Shown: positions 33,482 to 46,679, counted from the first letter of the stretch. The stretch: DNA of 64,000 bases from Lolium rigidum (GCF_022539505.1 NC_061512.1:154735962-154799961); one strand, 5' to 3'. Notes: generated from the sequence alone by a model not told the origin. Numbers and translations: made by a program.

Positions 33482-35726
33482 TCTCTATTATATTATTAAA
33501 ACAACAACCAACCTACGGTCTAGATTTACTAAGAATAATCAAAGCCAAAGAACGGCAAAGATTTTCTCACGTCCGGCCCGTGTCCATCTCAATCTACGCA
33601 CATATATACCGCTCCTACGACGGGACCCACTTATATCTCAAGAGAAACTCTTATCTCTTTGAACAGCGGTCAGATCTATCGATCAAATCTTGGTAGTTGT
33701 AACAGCCACCACGATTGATCGAGGCCGTGTATATCTCGAGTCTCAACGTTGATTGTTCTGGCTTTCCAACAATGGCAGAAGCACTCATGGAAGGCTACAT
33801 CAGACGTCTAGACGATCAATTTGGTGTCCCTCGGAAGGTCGTGCATAAAGTATACAAGGAGCCTGAGACGACGAGGGTTAGACCTTTTGTCGATCTCGCG
33901 CCGACTAGGGCTATGACAAGCTTGATATCGATCTGGCCAGAAGCGGTGGCGTCGGCGGATTGCATTCATTCATTATCGTTGAAATCATATTCTCGCAAAA
34001 CCGCTGGTGTCTGGTGCTCTGGTCGATGGTCTTTAAAATTGATCGAGGCATTGTGCTCGTCAAATCTTCTCCATCGGCTAGATGGAATCGGCTGGTGGAT
34101 ATATGGTGGCCAGATGATAGCGCGACAGCTCTAATGGAGGTGGTGGTGGGAGATTCCAATGGTGCATATGCCGGCCGCCATGATTGATAAAAATCGCCGT
34201 CTCCAGCAGATCTGAGCTTTAGCGAGGAAAAGGAGCTTCATGTAGTTCTTGCCCCTGTTGATGCAATATGCGGCTCCCTAGCTATTTCTCGCGGAGCATC
34301 CTTCTTAAACTCAAGGAATTGGTTCACCTTTTCGTGCTTTTGGTGAAGTCACGCGGGATCTCAACCGGTCAGTACTTTATCCACATGCTCCCAATTTCAC
34401 ACACCCACAGTATCGATTGATATGTATTTTGTCAGAATTGAGATTTGTTTGCTTGCATCAAAGTATCAAAGGGATGATTATTTGAAGTTCATATACGTAC
34501 AAATGAATTACAGTGAGAAGGCAAAGTATACAGGCTGGATGTATGTCAAAATATCTAAATTATTTAGATTCATGAGCACCTATCTGAAGATTAATCTCTT
34601 GCAAAGATGGACATGATCCTTTACTTCGTTGATTTGCACCTGCGGCAGCTAAGCAGATCAGCACAGGCACATGCATCTACAGGTGAGCGCTGTATTTTTT
34701 TCCCCTATAAAGACATGCATATCAGATGCTCTAAAGCCACATTCATACACAGGTTCACACCCCTGATAACGAGCAATGCATCCAGTACACGCATGGTCAA
34801 GGCGGAGAAGGCGGTGCGTATTATAGGGATGACCAATATGTAGCACGCATTGGGTTGAAGAGTGAAGACGTGATAATCTGCTGTATGGAAAAATCCTTTT
34901 ATTTTAAAAAGATTGGGTTGAAGAGTGAAGACGTGATAATCTGCTAGATGAGACGTGACATCGGAAATTTCTCTAGCACTGTACAAATCTTTTTTATGAA
35001 GCATTGCACTCCCCGTCTCATTACGAAATTAGGCAATACAAATATTTGAGAAAATGAAATGACCATGCAAGATCACAATAGAACATGCTGGCAAAAAAAA
35101 TTAAACAATATATTTCCCTATTATTATAAAAAAATTAACTAAGACAATCAGCATGTTTGGAAATGAGGACTGAGACGGCAGAAATTGAAAAACACCACTA
35201 CGTTTCAAATGAAGCAGGCGGAAAAAAAGGAGCAGAATGTATATAGAAATCAATCAAAGTTTCGTTTTAGTTCCTATAAAAAAGTTATAATTTCTTCATA
35301 AATTATTGGCACCCACGGATGTGGAGAAGTAGAAAAAAAGTAAAGCTAGATAGGGGTAACAAATCTGCAAGAGAAAGATATAGGCGAAAATGCATTTTTG
35401 TTTTTGTTGTTACATACAAAATCACTTTCCTGCAGCAACATATACACTCAACATATATATTCAACCAATGACGAACAATGTTTCTTATATGTTCATTTTC
35501 TGTATTCTAAATGATACATACATGATAATTAAATAAATATCCATGTTTTATAGACGCAAATAACTGACCAACTAAAATACAAATTGTGTCTACATACATC
35601 TTAATGAAAAACCTTTATAAGATTTAAATGTATACATTAAAATCTCACATAAAAATTAATGTTTAAAAAGCTATGAGACAACACATATATAATCTAGCCG
35701 CGCGAATGTGCGGGTCACACCGCTAG
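33482..35726 (+). mobile_element. Helitron 1
   Basis: The 5' end is TCTCTATTATATTATTAAAAC-like, starting TC after an A (33481). The 3' end has a 6-bp hairpin (35698-35703 with 35708-35713, GAAT loop), nine bases, then CTAG (35723-35726) followed by T. That is the A|TC...CTRR|T arrangement of Helitrons. At 2,245 bp it lacks Rep/helicase coding sequence. An open frame at 33715-34134 (139 codons) is not recognised and may be chance or a captured fragment. A 34-bp direct repeat lies at 34849-34882 and 34912-34945. Confidence 0.8.
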
Positions 35727-36139
35727 TTTTATTTATCCTCAAAGCCTAATTTTTTTTTGCAGATCCTATTCACCAACATCTCTTATAACTACTATATTAA
35801 AGGTGAACAGACATCTTTTTTCACAGAATTTTGGGTCTTCCTCCAAATTACTACGCTGGTGACACGTATTTTTTTTGACTGCCATGATTTTTGTATGGCT
35901 CTCTTGTGTACAATTTGGAGCTAGGTAGCATTTTGGAAAAGCTGCTGATAGACTAGGTTTCAGTTGTGGGTGTTTTCCTGGTGTGGGCGTAGCCAATGCA
36001 TTGGATTGTCGGTGGGTTTCGTGGGATTTGACGCTACCCACACCGCTTTGACCGTCGGGGTCTCTGGACCCGTGCCTCTCTCCTTCTCTCGGTCCCTCCA
36101 ATTCTTCCCCGACCACAATCCCTGTAGCAAAAACGGAGC

Positions 36140-37060
36140 ACTCTCCGTTCACACCATCGCTGCCAGAAATTTTATGGCAGCCGGCAGCGAGAAAGTAGGC
36201 GGTGAACGGCGATATGGGGAGCGGCTGCTGCCGGAAAGAGATGAGGCGTCGGTGGCCGGTGGCGGGATGGTATGCCGCGGCTGGTGTCCGATTTCAGTTC
36301 GCCAGATTGTCTCTTGCCTCATGGATTCAGTGGCATATCCAGAACACAAAACGAGCGCCACATGAGGATGAGGGTTGTCCTCGCTGGCCGACGCGCTCCT
36401 CTCTGGGCGGCGCGCACGGAAAGCCGCCGTCCCACCGGAGATCCTCGCCGCCGACCAGAACTGCGTCTCGACATCCTCGGGTGAGCGGCTGGCTGCGGAG
36501 AGAGGGGAGGCGGCGGAGGCGGGGGAAACCCTAGGCGGCGCGGTGCCCAAGCGTGTGAGGTCGTCATCCATGGCATGTCTGCCCGTCCGCCTCCAGAGGT
36601 TTGCCACATGCCCCTGTCCGAGCCTCCTGCCCCGGTTTGCTTACCGCCCTAGATCTCTCCTCCGTACTGCGGTGTTTGCGGAAGGTGGCCGGTGATGTCC
36701 AGGACCTGTGCGTGGAAGAGGTTGGGCAGGGCATCGAAAAACGCGATGGCCGGCAGTGTCGGCCGCGCCGTGGCCCCGAGCGGCCGCTGAAGTCGGTGGA
36801 CGACCCGACGGTGCCCGCCGGCGTGGATTACCTCGAGTTGGTGCTGACTGGGGGAGGTCTTCCATATGAAGTGATGTGATGCTGCCCCTCTTGCCGCTGC
36901 ATCGCTGGGAAGAGTGCCGCTGCTTCGGTGGTATGAGCGCTCGGTGTCCATCACTAGGAGGTGCGCCCAGTGCTGCTCCAACTTGACAAGCCTGCCATCA
37001 CCATCAGAAAGAGGAGCGCCAGGCTTCGTGCGATCGGTCACAATTGGGATATCTCAGAGG
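36140..37060 (+). other. GC-rich exon-like segment within Helitron 2
   Basis: Sharp GC rise against AT-rich flanks. Several overlapping open frames exist on both strands (for example plus 36174-36365, minus 36649-37041). Base composition and position suggest captured first-exon or promoter-proximal sequence of a grass gene, but the reading frame and product are undecided. Confidence 0.35.
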
Positions 37061-37612
37061 TAATCATTTATTCGTTCCAACACCTCCTTCTTTTTATCTA
37101 TTGATCTTTCAAGTGTTGACTATTTCCAATTGTCCCACGCCATGTAGTTACTCTCTTTGAAAATACTGCTTTGTTGTTGTGTAGATACAATGTTTGTCTG
37201 ATTCAATGCAGGACTGCAGACCCTCATCAGATCACCATAAAGGTCCCAATCAAGTGAGCCAGTTCTCCATTTGCATTTAGGCGTAGACGTCTTGGAATAA
37301 AAACTGGAGATTCTTTGTATTTAGCATACATGCACATTTCTTTTAGTTTCTGCATTGATGCTACATAAGTATAGAGATTAGAAATAGATTTATGTTCTGT
37401 AGTGATGCTACATAAACACATTGATGATCAATACATGCCTGCTATATCAGGTGATGCATTATTCAGAATGGCGCAACCCAATCGTCGTCAGCCTATTGTT
37501 CAGGTCGTCAGCATCGATGTTACAATGGAAAAGTAAATTCCAGTATGGTATCTGGAAAAATCTGTAATACCGTCAGTCCGTCACTATCTTAGTTTCCAGC
37601 ATGATCATAGTA

Positions 37613-37705
37613 CTACCTCAGGACTGATTTAATCGACGCACTCTTAGCCTAGCTCCCGCGTCGTATGTACTACCTCTGGCGTCAATTAAATCCGTCCGGA
37701 GGGAG
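37613..37705. mobile_element. Stowaway-type MITE
   Basis: 93 bp flanked by TA on both sides (37611-37612, 37706-37707). Read on minus, the right end CTCCCTCCGGACGGATTTAA is the common Stowaway terminus. The left end CTACCTCAGGACTGATTTAA is its imperfect inverted partner. Confidence 0.8.
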
Positions 37706-40266
37706 TAGTTGCTTAATATGATTCTGTACTTTTTACATATTCTGGTTACATTTCACGGTGACAAAGGATGTCTCCTTGGAGCTATAATTTCTCTTAGCTT
37801 GGATAATAATGAATCAGTCAACTGGTGAATTTCTTACTGTTTTTTACTCTTTAAACTGTTCACTACTACTGGTGAATTTCTTACTGTTTTTAATCTCCAA
37901 ATTGTTCACTACAGTACTATGTAACTAATGAGGCGTAGGCTGCATTTGAGCTGGTGAGGGGTTATGGAATGTTAGTCCTCTTGAGTAGACTATTGATATG
38001 CCTAGGACTTCTCATATACTACACGACGATTTCTGCACTCCACAAGTATTTTGTTTTATCCGGCCGTTTTATGGTCAAAATAGTGTAGTTTTTGGGTCAA
38101 TTTGTCCAGCATAGCGTCTACGCAGTATTATTCACCACAGAATTTGGATTAATTTATACGACACTTCGTAACTGATGGATCTACCAGAATCTAGGTTCAC
38201 ATGACACACACAAAGTAGCTTAGGTTCAGAACCACCCCTATTTTATTTAACTCTAGGAAAAATTCTGTTGGTTGTCGAGCATCACATCATCAGTAGCACT
38301 ATCTGATGTATAACAATGTTTCTCAAATTCGGTACGAAATATCGGTTTCCGTTTGGTGTTGTGCACACATGTGTAACAACAAATGTTCTTAACTTTGCAG
38401 GGAATGTTTTGAAGCCCAAACTTGACCAGACAGTAAGTTTTAGTTTCCATTACGTTGTTTCCTCCCTCGCTTAGTATTGTAAACATCCATAGCTTGGCAC
38501 CATTGTATAATTAGAGAGCATTGTGTTCTCCCATTTGTCCTGAGCTTTGCCACTGTCTGAATGTCAAAACCACTAGATATTCCACAAGTAGTGCATTAAT
38601 AGATGATATATTGTAAGGTGGAACTCATTAATAGACGATATATTGTAAGGTGGAACTCATAATAGTCTAAGACCATGCTTATTTGGATAGTTGTTATGTA
38701 ATTGTGGATTATTGTGCCTTCAGTGGCTTTATTTCTGTACCTGCATTAAGACAGTCATTTATCATTTACAGTACATTAATACAGTCTTCTGATATTTTTT
38801 TGTATGCAGCTGAAGGAAATATGCAAGGTGGGTGCATACTGGGGTAATGAAGTAAAACTTCACTATGTTATTTTATTTGGCTCAAATAAGGTAGATGAAC
38901 TGTTTTCTGTTAACCAACTAGAGTCTACATGACATGATGCATACATAGTTTATCCAGGATGAAAGTCCAACAGTAGGTACAAGATAAGATCCAGCCTAGG
39001 TGGCCTGCATCTCCTTTAATGGCACCGTGCACATGTATTTGCCATTCAGCCAGTTTCCTTTAATGTTAATAGGAAACTTTACTTTTCTTTTTCCATATCA
39101 GCCCATGTTAGCCATCAGAATTAGTTGATGTTTCCTATAGAGATGATTGAGATACTCATCTTTCTGAATATGTTAGCCATTTTGATTCACCTATGTACAT
39201 TGGTCTGCTTCCGAGTTACCTGTGTACATTGGTTCTAAGTTAATAGAAATTGAAGAATAATGTTTAGTACCCTGTGTAAATAAACCTATCTAAAGATATG
39301 GAGGAAAATTCTGGTGCTATTCAATTCAACAAATTAACATATCCTAGAGAGATAAATCTTGAAGCTCTTATGTTAAAAATCATACCTGATTTGACGCTTT
39401 ATGTACATCATGGATGCAAAGAAGATGATTTTAAGGAACGTTTAACTTAGTTTTCCTTTCTGTTGTACTTTCTAATACTATTGGTCTTTTATAAAGCCTG
39501 GTTGAGCACTTGAGCTTCTTGATAGAAATAGCATTATGGTATTGTACATAGCCGCCAATTTTTCTACCATTAGTGTTTACAGTCATAACAGATACTTGGA
39601 TAACCACATTATCAAAATCATGATCGATTGAAGTTGTGGCATGCTACTTATGCTCGCGGCTTCAGAAGTTCTGACGGATCATTGTGGTGACGTCTTTCTT
39701 AGTTAAGCACTCTGATCCTTCAACAGCCTCTTGCCATCAAGCATACAGGATCTTTATTGAATATAAGCCTGAGGTGTAACTCAACTTTTGTGTAAATTGA
39801 TGCTCTAGAGTTCTCCATTTTTGGGCTTATTTGTTTGTTTACCATGAAAATAGGTTCTGTAAATTTACTTTGATAATAATGTATATTTGCATAACTTTGA
39901 AGAGAGGTAGTGTTTTTTTGAAAAAATATTTACTTCTTCGTTTGAACCCATAAGACATATAAGGAGATCTCGAAAATATTGAATATCACAAGAACCATGA
40001 GTTTCTGTTGTTTTGAAATCTTAAATTTATCGAACAGTTAAACTGAAGTTCTACCTAACTTATAATTATGTGAGTTTCTTTTTGATAGAAACAAGAGAGC
40101 TATATTTGAACCCTGTGAGCATATTCTCTTGAACTGAAGGAACCGAGAGCTGGCAACTTATATTCAAGCTTATTATTTTTATTATTACTGCCAACTTACT
40201 CTTATTACTATATGCAGATCAATTCTTGCTTCCAGGTTGCCAACTTACTCTTATTACTAAATGCAG

Positions 40267-40374
40267 ATCAATTCTTGCTTCCAGGTTCAGTCAAGTGATC
40301 TAACGAACCAAGAGACCGATGCAACAGAGCAACCAATTGAAACCACACCTTTCACTGACAGCTCCGTCACATGA
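40267..40374 (+). pseudogene. Candidate captured terminal exon in Helitron 2
   Basis: An AG acceptor (ATGCAG, 40261-40266) is followed by 35 open codons and TGA (40372-40374). The peptide is Ser/Thr/Gln/Glu-rich (segment NQETDATEQPIETTP), like a disordered C-terminus. The acceptor and first 18 coding bases are also present in a tandem duplicate 49 bp upstream. Product not recognised; the exon is inferred only from splice-site and frame logic. Confidence 0.3.
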
Positions 40375-42399
40375 AAATATTTTCTTCTTCTTTGGCACGG
40401 AGTTATTTTTATTCCTCTTTGCATGGAGATCTCTGTTTCTACTGTTTTTACAAATATTTTGTATGGAGAGCACACAGGACTCCCATTGATCAGTTCATAT
40501 TTTGCCAAAGGTGATCCCAGGTTAGTTTCTTTTATATCCAGTCCAGCACCAAGAGTGGCATGCTTGGAAACCTGAACACAAGATATTACAAGTTATTCTT
40601 ACTCTCCCAAGTCCTAAATTCTCTGTTCTAACTGAATCTTAATGCAAATAATTGAAAGAAATTCTGGCTTTACATGCTCTGGTTGTCTTAGTCTTGACGG
40701 ATACCTAATTTCTTCATGTGCATTTCTGCAGTATTACAGTGCACATACTCGAGCAAAAAAATCTGAGCTGTATCTTCAAAAATCTATGTGGCCAACAACT
40801 GTAAATGTGATTATTTTGTACGTTTAATACTTCTGGCTGAATATTTAACTATTTTAGTAAATACCTCCTGGGTTACCATATGTTTCAGCATTTATCATTC
40901 ATGCCATCGATAGGTCGTTGTTGCTAAATACCTAAAGAGGCACACAATTTTTTGCAGGGATCTTACCTATGCACTACTTGTGAGCAAATATTTAGTTGGC
41001 CAGTTTTCTTCATTATTTGAGGTATGTATTGTGTATTTGTGTCAGTCAAATGCAAACTAAGCTTCATGCATATTTTGATAATATCAAATAGTTGCTAAAT
41101 ATTTTTTGCATTGAAATTTCATAGAATAGTTATCTTCAAGGTTGTCCTCTAATATGTTTTAGTTTTCATCACACATAAATGGAAATTTTCCTTGGTACTT
41201 AGCAATATGGCGGCATGGCTACTGAATATTTACAAGCTTTTTAGGTGCTAGCTATGAACGCACATCTTGAAAAAAAAGGTCCACAGAATCAATATTCAGA
41301 AAGATGAATATGCAACCTACTTTTTTCCTCTTGATAACAAAATAATTTTGGCTTGGGGCCAGTTTTGTCAGTATAAATAGTATAAAACTGGCTACCATTG
41401 AAATACAACAATATATCTGCAACTGTGACATCAGAATGCCATATTTACAATACTCATATTTAAAATTGAGTTGTGTAGATTGATAATCGTTCAAATAATG
41501 CCTAGCTAAATCTATTCCCCACAGAATTAGTAGATTTGTGTGTTCCATTGTATAGAGTATATACTTAGTGTAATATACATGCCACTCCATGTAGATATGA
41601 ATTGATTTACCTCTTGACGGGCTCTTTCTCGCATAGTTTGCCTTCATGTAACTAGATCTTAATCTGAGCAACCGTTGTGTTTGGGAATCGTACATCCGTC
41701 CTCCTTTTTGTTTGATTAAACTGATATATACTGCTGATTTTCACCACTTCCTTTGGTGTGTGCCATCTTACGAGAAAAAAATCCAGTTCTCACTAGCATT
41801 TGAACTTCATTTGTGTGGGTTGTAAAAAAGCATCAGTGCACATGCTATACATTAGGTCGTTGATTTATGGTTTTTTCCTAATCCAGATGTCTGGTTCACT
41901 TACTCATGTTTGGTTCTCTTCTGACAACGTCCAAGACATACATTCAATCCTGGGAGGTATAGAAGCGACCTCAAAAAAGACGTACAATCTTTGTGTGAGG
42001 CCACAGACACAAATAGTACTCTGCTTTATAATGCAACTAGGGAATTATAACGACTGGTCCCTTTAGTCAATCTTATATTTTGAAAGAACTCCAGATTGCC
42101 CTGAATAATGTATTTGCATCATCAGATTATCTCAGTTGTCCATGTCAAGTTGTAAAATACACTAGCAAACATGCCCTGCCATGTAATTATCGCTTTCAAA
42201 GAGCAAAACAACTCAGTACAGCAGATTTCTACAACCTATTCAAATTGAGAGTGCGGAGTTCAAAAAATGCATGTGCGATATTGTGTACAAGAGAAGATTA
42301 TAAATCTGTTTACAGAACAAAAGAGCAGCAACATATTTTATTCTTCAACTCATGGCTACCACAAGGGCGCGGCGTGCCGCCGCGCCAGTATTCTGCTAG

Positions 42400-43148
42400 T
42401 TTAATTTATCGACATACAACTCTCTCGTTTGTGGGAGAAAAGCATGGCAAGCTTCCTTTATAAAAAACAAAAGTTTTCTTAGAATCTAGCTAAATTCGTG
42501 TTGTGGCTACTGCCCGGCCGTTGTGCGTGTCTTGCATGCAAGCACATGCAACCGAATTATAAGATGGTTTGTTTATCCGAGTCCCCGCATGGCTGTCTCT
42601 CTTTTGCAAATCGCTAGCAAGCTCGTTTTACTTGTTTTACATGGCTAGACTGTCAGTCTGCATTAAAAATAGTTTCTATAAAAATTATCGAGATTTATTA
42701 AAATTTAAATGTATCTCATACAATCTTCATGGGACAGAGGGAGTAGGTTCGGGAGGCGACCCGCGACCAAAGGTCTGGGCTCAGCGGGCTCGGTCGACAG
42801 CTGGGGGACGGGAGGGGCTTTATTCGCGGTTGGCCTAAATGTCCTCAGGCCTGGCCCGAAGGCCTTTAGTCGCGGTTGGCTAGGCCAACCGGGACTAAAG
42901 ACCCACCCCTATAAATGCGGTTTAGCACACTCACTTAGCCATTTGGTGCTACTTCTCTTCACAATCTTCACAAGGGGGTGGTGGGTTTACTTTTGGTTCC
43001 TCTTATGCACACAAGGTGTTCGATGAAATGCCCGAGAGCATGAAACAAACATGATATGAAGTGTCCGAGCCACACTTGAGCTTTGTCATTTATTTTTCCT
43101 CCTCGATCGCGGTTAGCAACTTGAACCTTTCATGTGTCATTGATAAAA
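42400..43148 (+). mobile_element. Stowaway remnant and CACTA 5' fragment between two Helitron ends
   Basis: At 42730-42747 GGGACAGAGGGAGTA is a right-hand Stowaway terminus without a visible partner. From about 42760 a CACTA 5' region follows: inverted repeats of TTTAGTCGCGGTTGGC/GCCAACCGGGACTAAAG type (42867-42901). It is then colinear with a segment I recall from Triticeae CACTA elements (GTTCGATGAAATGCCCGAGAGC and on). The CACTA sequence stops abruptly at 43148, where a minus-strand Helitron end begins. Confidence 0.6.
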
Positions 43149-45789
43149 CTAGGAGGCATAGGCGCGGCGGCACGCCGCGCCCGTGGCGTTCACAAATTTT
43201 GCCTGAGTGAATTAATGTTATCTATTTTAGTTTGGAGTGTGATTGTAATAGGTGAAAACTGATTCAAGCAGATAGTAGAAGGGAGAGCAAGTAGGACGCC
43301 ATGGCGGTAATGTACGTACTTACATCCAATTATATGCCGGAGATAGCCGTGGCTAGTACATGTTTACAGTCGGGCAACACATATACATATTTCTGCTGGA
43401 CTGAGCCAAACGGTGTTGATGCGTATTCTTAGTGGACTTAGCCAAAGTCATAGATGCACATTCCTAATGGACTCAGCCACACGATGGTGATTCATGATTT
43501 TTTCTACTGATTTACACACACTGGATAGAGCCACATTGTGGAAGGGATAAATTGTCAAGTGATTTTAATCTACACTACTGCTGACATGTATAGCTAACAG
43601 TAACTAAAAGCATGCTGAGGTGGTAGAGAAGTCGAGAGCTGGAGTGAGCTCTATAGGTTTGTCGGAGGGAAAGTAGGGCTCGGGCTTTGTTACTGTGCAC
43701 CATGCCGCAAGAATTCAACGGCTGTAAAAAAATCAGGAGAAACTACATTCATTTTTATTGTTGACTATTCATTTCTATTGTAAATGGATCATATTTTCCA
43801 ATTAAATGCACCGCAATAAGATATGTTCATCTTTATTATGAAACTCATTGTGTGTTTCTCAAACTATGTTTATTAGATTGAAATAAGTGTTCTTACTTTT
43901 CACGAAAGGGAAACAATATATTTATCAGGAAATGTTAAATAAAAATATTATGGGAGCTATCCCAGAAGCAACGAATAAGTATTCTTATTTTTTCACACAA
44001 GAGAAAGATATATGTATTAGAAAATATGTCGAACAATGCTGTTGAAATATTTGATAGGTATAACAGAAAACAATTAAGAATTAGTGGAAGCAAATTTATG
44101 AATGGATTTATATCTTTTCAAGATTTTTAAAATATTATCTTAGATTATAATTTTGATTTTTAACGTTTAAAACACGTACACCTATTTTTTATGCAAATGG
44201 CAGCGCACATAGAGAACACGGCCTCTTCACTTTTCTCACACGTGCTGACCCGCACACAGGCATCAGCATAGTAACCTCCGTTCCCCTATCTCCTTGCTCT
44301 CGCTCGTGCGCGTACTGCCGCCGAGTCTGCTTCTCGATTCCGTCCGCGGGAGCTGCCAATCGATGCAAGCGAGAACAACATAATGTTCGTTTTGGTATGA
44401 ATCGCAGATTCGCTGCGGTCACCGTGCCGTTCTAGCTTTACTGGTATCTTGCAGTTAAAACCTACCCATGTGTCCCTGTATGCCCTGCAGCTGTTGCTCA
44501 GAGGAAAGCGGCCACACATCGGCGGGGGTGTGAAGTGCCAGAAGCTGAGGATCTGTCGGCGCATTTGCCACAGAAAGGTTGCACTTGCAGGTACACACCC
44601 CCTCTTACAAAAGTTTTAGTGCTCTAACTGGTTTGATGTGTTTGATGAGTCATCCGTTGGTCCTGAATGTATGTGTTCATATGTCGCCCCTTTCTTCATA
44701 TTTTCTAAATGTTAGGACATGGTTAACTCGTACAGAATCAACGCTCAACCCTTTATAGATTGTTATTTTTCTGTTCACTAACAGAAAGTCTAGGATTGCA
44801 GATTTTATATGTATTATTCTCTGTGTAGCAATGACATGTGTAGAACTGTAGATCATGTATGGACAGTGGGCATGGTCTTCAAAACCTTCTGAATTGTAAG
44901 CCCAGCGATGAATGATTTTAGTACCCATTCTCCTCACTTGGCAGTGTTGATCAATTTAGCACTTGCTTCGTTCAGATTTTCAGATTACTTAACAAAGTAT
45001 AGCAAGAATCTGCTACGAACTGACATTCTCTGTTTCTCAATGCCAAAAGTCCAGAGCTATTGCTCTTATTCGTACAGTAGCATAGATATGATAAACCTAG
45101 TAACCGTCAGTCCTATAGTTTCTGAGTACCCATTATCTTGTGTAGATCTGTAAAAAGAACTAAGAGGTGAAAGCAAATAGAAACTACACACGCAGGAGCT
45201 CTGCATCACCCAGTGTGCAGTACAACTGAAAGGAAAAAACAGAGAAGATTGCATTGATCAGACTGATTGATTACCACCATAAACAACACAGACTGAGAAA
45301 AGGGAAAGAAAATATTAGATGACTGACACAACAACAATCTAACTCATCTTTGCTTGCAAGTAGGACTAACTACTCCCTAGGGACCAAAGAAGGTGAATTC
45401 GGCGGCTGTTATCTTTTCTTCTTTGTGCGCTGGAGGAGATCTGTAAACCCAATGTGCCCATCAACACCTGAAGAACACCCATGAAACCTGGCCTTGGAAG
45501 CGTCTCAGAAAAATAGCCACTGTGGCGAGGAGCCGGTACTAACATCTAGAAGAACACAACGCCAGCGTGGAACTGGAGGAGGCTGGCAGAGCCACACACG
45601 CACACGGGGCCTGCATAAGGAAGACATGCTTCATAAAGGCAATGAAATGAGAACAATGTGGAGTGGCCAAAACCAACACCAAACAGAATCAAATGAACCA
45701 TAAGATTCTCTAACATAAGCAAATCGAGTGAAAATCCATTGAAAAAAACAGAGATTCGGAAACCAAAAGAAAAAGAATCCACCGTTGAT

Positions 45790-45884
45790 AGCAGCATGCC
45801 AGGCTTAGTGGCGTAGTAAATCTTGACCCATGTGGCACCCTCCTTCAGATCCGCATCGAACTTGGTGTATGAGCTTCTGAACAC
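45790..45884 (-). pseudogene. Candidate captured exon, minus strand
   Basis: Open minus-strand segment whose peptide has protein-like composition (SYTKFDADLKEGATWVKIYY). It lies in the Helitron 3 body, with a possible AG acceptor just upstream on the minus strand. The borders are not certain and the family is not recognised. Confidence 0.3.
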
Positions 45885-46308
45885 TCGTACGTGCGTAAGT
45901 AGTTTCGTGGTGGTAGGCTTTCCTAGCTAGATGGATAATTGGCAGCACTCGGCGAGGTCGCTGCCACATGTCTAAGTGAGGTTAAATTATCTGAACTTTC
46001 AATGACAAAAAGGATATTATTTCTTCGTTTGCACTAATGGCATACCATAATAGTTTCAGATGTCTCCTCGTGGATGTAAAAAAGAGCATGTATCTTGAAC
46101 CTATAAAAAAGAACATGTACCTGAACTGAGACTTGGTCAGAGCTTAATCTTTAATTTGTGTAGATAGCCAAAATTAAGGATTCTGACTTCATACTGAAGT
46201 AAATAAAGTGAGCAATAGAAACTGTATACCATACCTTTGGATTTGCACTGCTAAGCTGAAAAAAAAGAAGCCAATATTTGAAACATCAACAATGTAACAG
46301 CTTGTTAC

Positions 46309-46411
46309 CCAGTCATCGTAGTGCTGGAAGATGCATTGCATACCAACTTTGCACTGGCTGTAAATATCAGCAGATTCCGGCGCCCGGTAAACACTCGACA
46401 GCTTGGGACAC
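46309..46411 (-). pseudogene. Candidate captured exon, minus strand
   Basis: 103 bp bounded on the minus strand by CAG (46414-46412) and GTAAC (46308-46304). It is open in one frame with a Cys- and Tyr-rich peptide (segments CPKLSSVYRAPESAD, CKVGMQCIFQHYDDW). It reads like an internal exon of a host gene captured by Helitron 3. Product not recognised. Confidence 0.4.
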
Positions 46412-46679
46412 CTGAAATGGTTAAGCAGACATTTCAGTTTACTGACTGAACCCTGCAAAACAATTCCTAACATGAAAAAAATTCCATTTCTTAACTAACA
46501 TCGGAACTGAACCAGGACCTGGAGCATCCTCTTGAACAGACCACTACATCTGCTGGCAATATATAAGTAGCTCCTTGTAGAAACAAATGCATCTAATTAA
46601 CTATTTACCATTTTCTTTTGAAGATCTTCATGGCTCATGAGGACACAAGGGGCAATGAGAGGGAAAGAGATCAGGAGGC

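Larger units (their letters stand above)
35779..42399 (+). mobile_element. Helitron 2, with captured gene-like fragments
   Basis: It begins TCTCTTATAACTACTATATTAAAGG-like sequence directly after an A (35778). The end has a perfect 9-bp GC hairpin (42366-42374 with 42378-42386, TGC loop), nine bases, CTAG (42396-42399), then T. At 6,621 bp it has no Rep/helicase. A GC-rich exon-like region (36140-37060) and several short pieces with AG...GT borders (for example 38401-38432, 38809-38826 and 40267-40374) suggest a transduplicated host gene, but I do not recognise its product. A Stowaway element and two small tandem duplications (38594-38657, period 32; 40189-40286, period 49) lie inside. Confidence 0.75.
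43149..46679 (-). mobile_element. Helitron 3 (minus), 3' end and body; 5' end not in view
   Basis: Read on minus, a perfect 9-bp GC hairpin (43181-43173 with 43169-43161, TGC loop), eight bases, CTAG (43149-43152) and TTTT make a Helitron 3' end. The hairpin is identical to that of Helitron 2. The body extends right; no TC 5' end was found before 46680, where Copia element D is inserted. The 5' end, and the rest of the split CACTA, may therefore lie beyond D and outside the window. Exon-like pieces on the minus strand are noted separately; otherwise no gene is seen. Confidence 0.55.

Noticed and set aside
33715..34159. 139-codon ORF in Helitron 1 as a host gene
   Set aside because: No recognisable domain, competing frames on the opposite strand and no splice structure. 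Kept only as a remark under Helitron 1.
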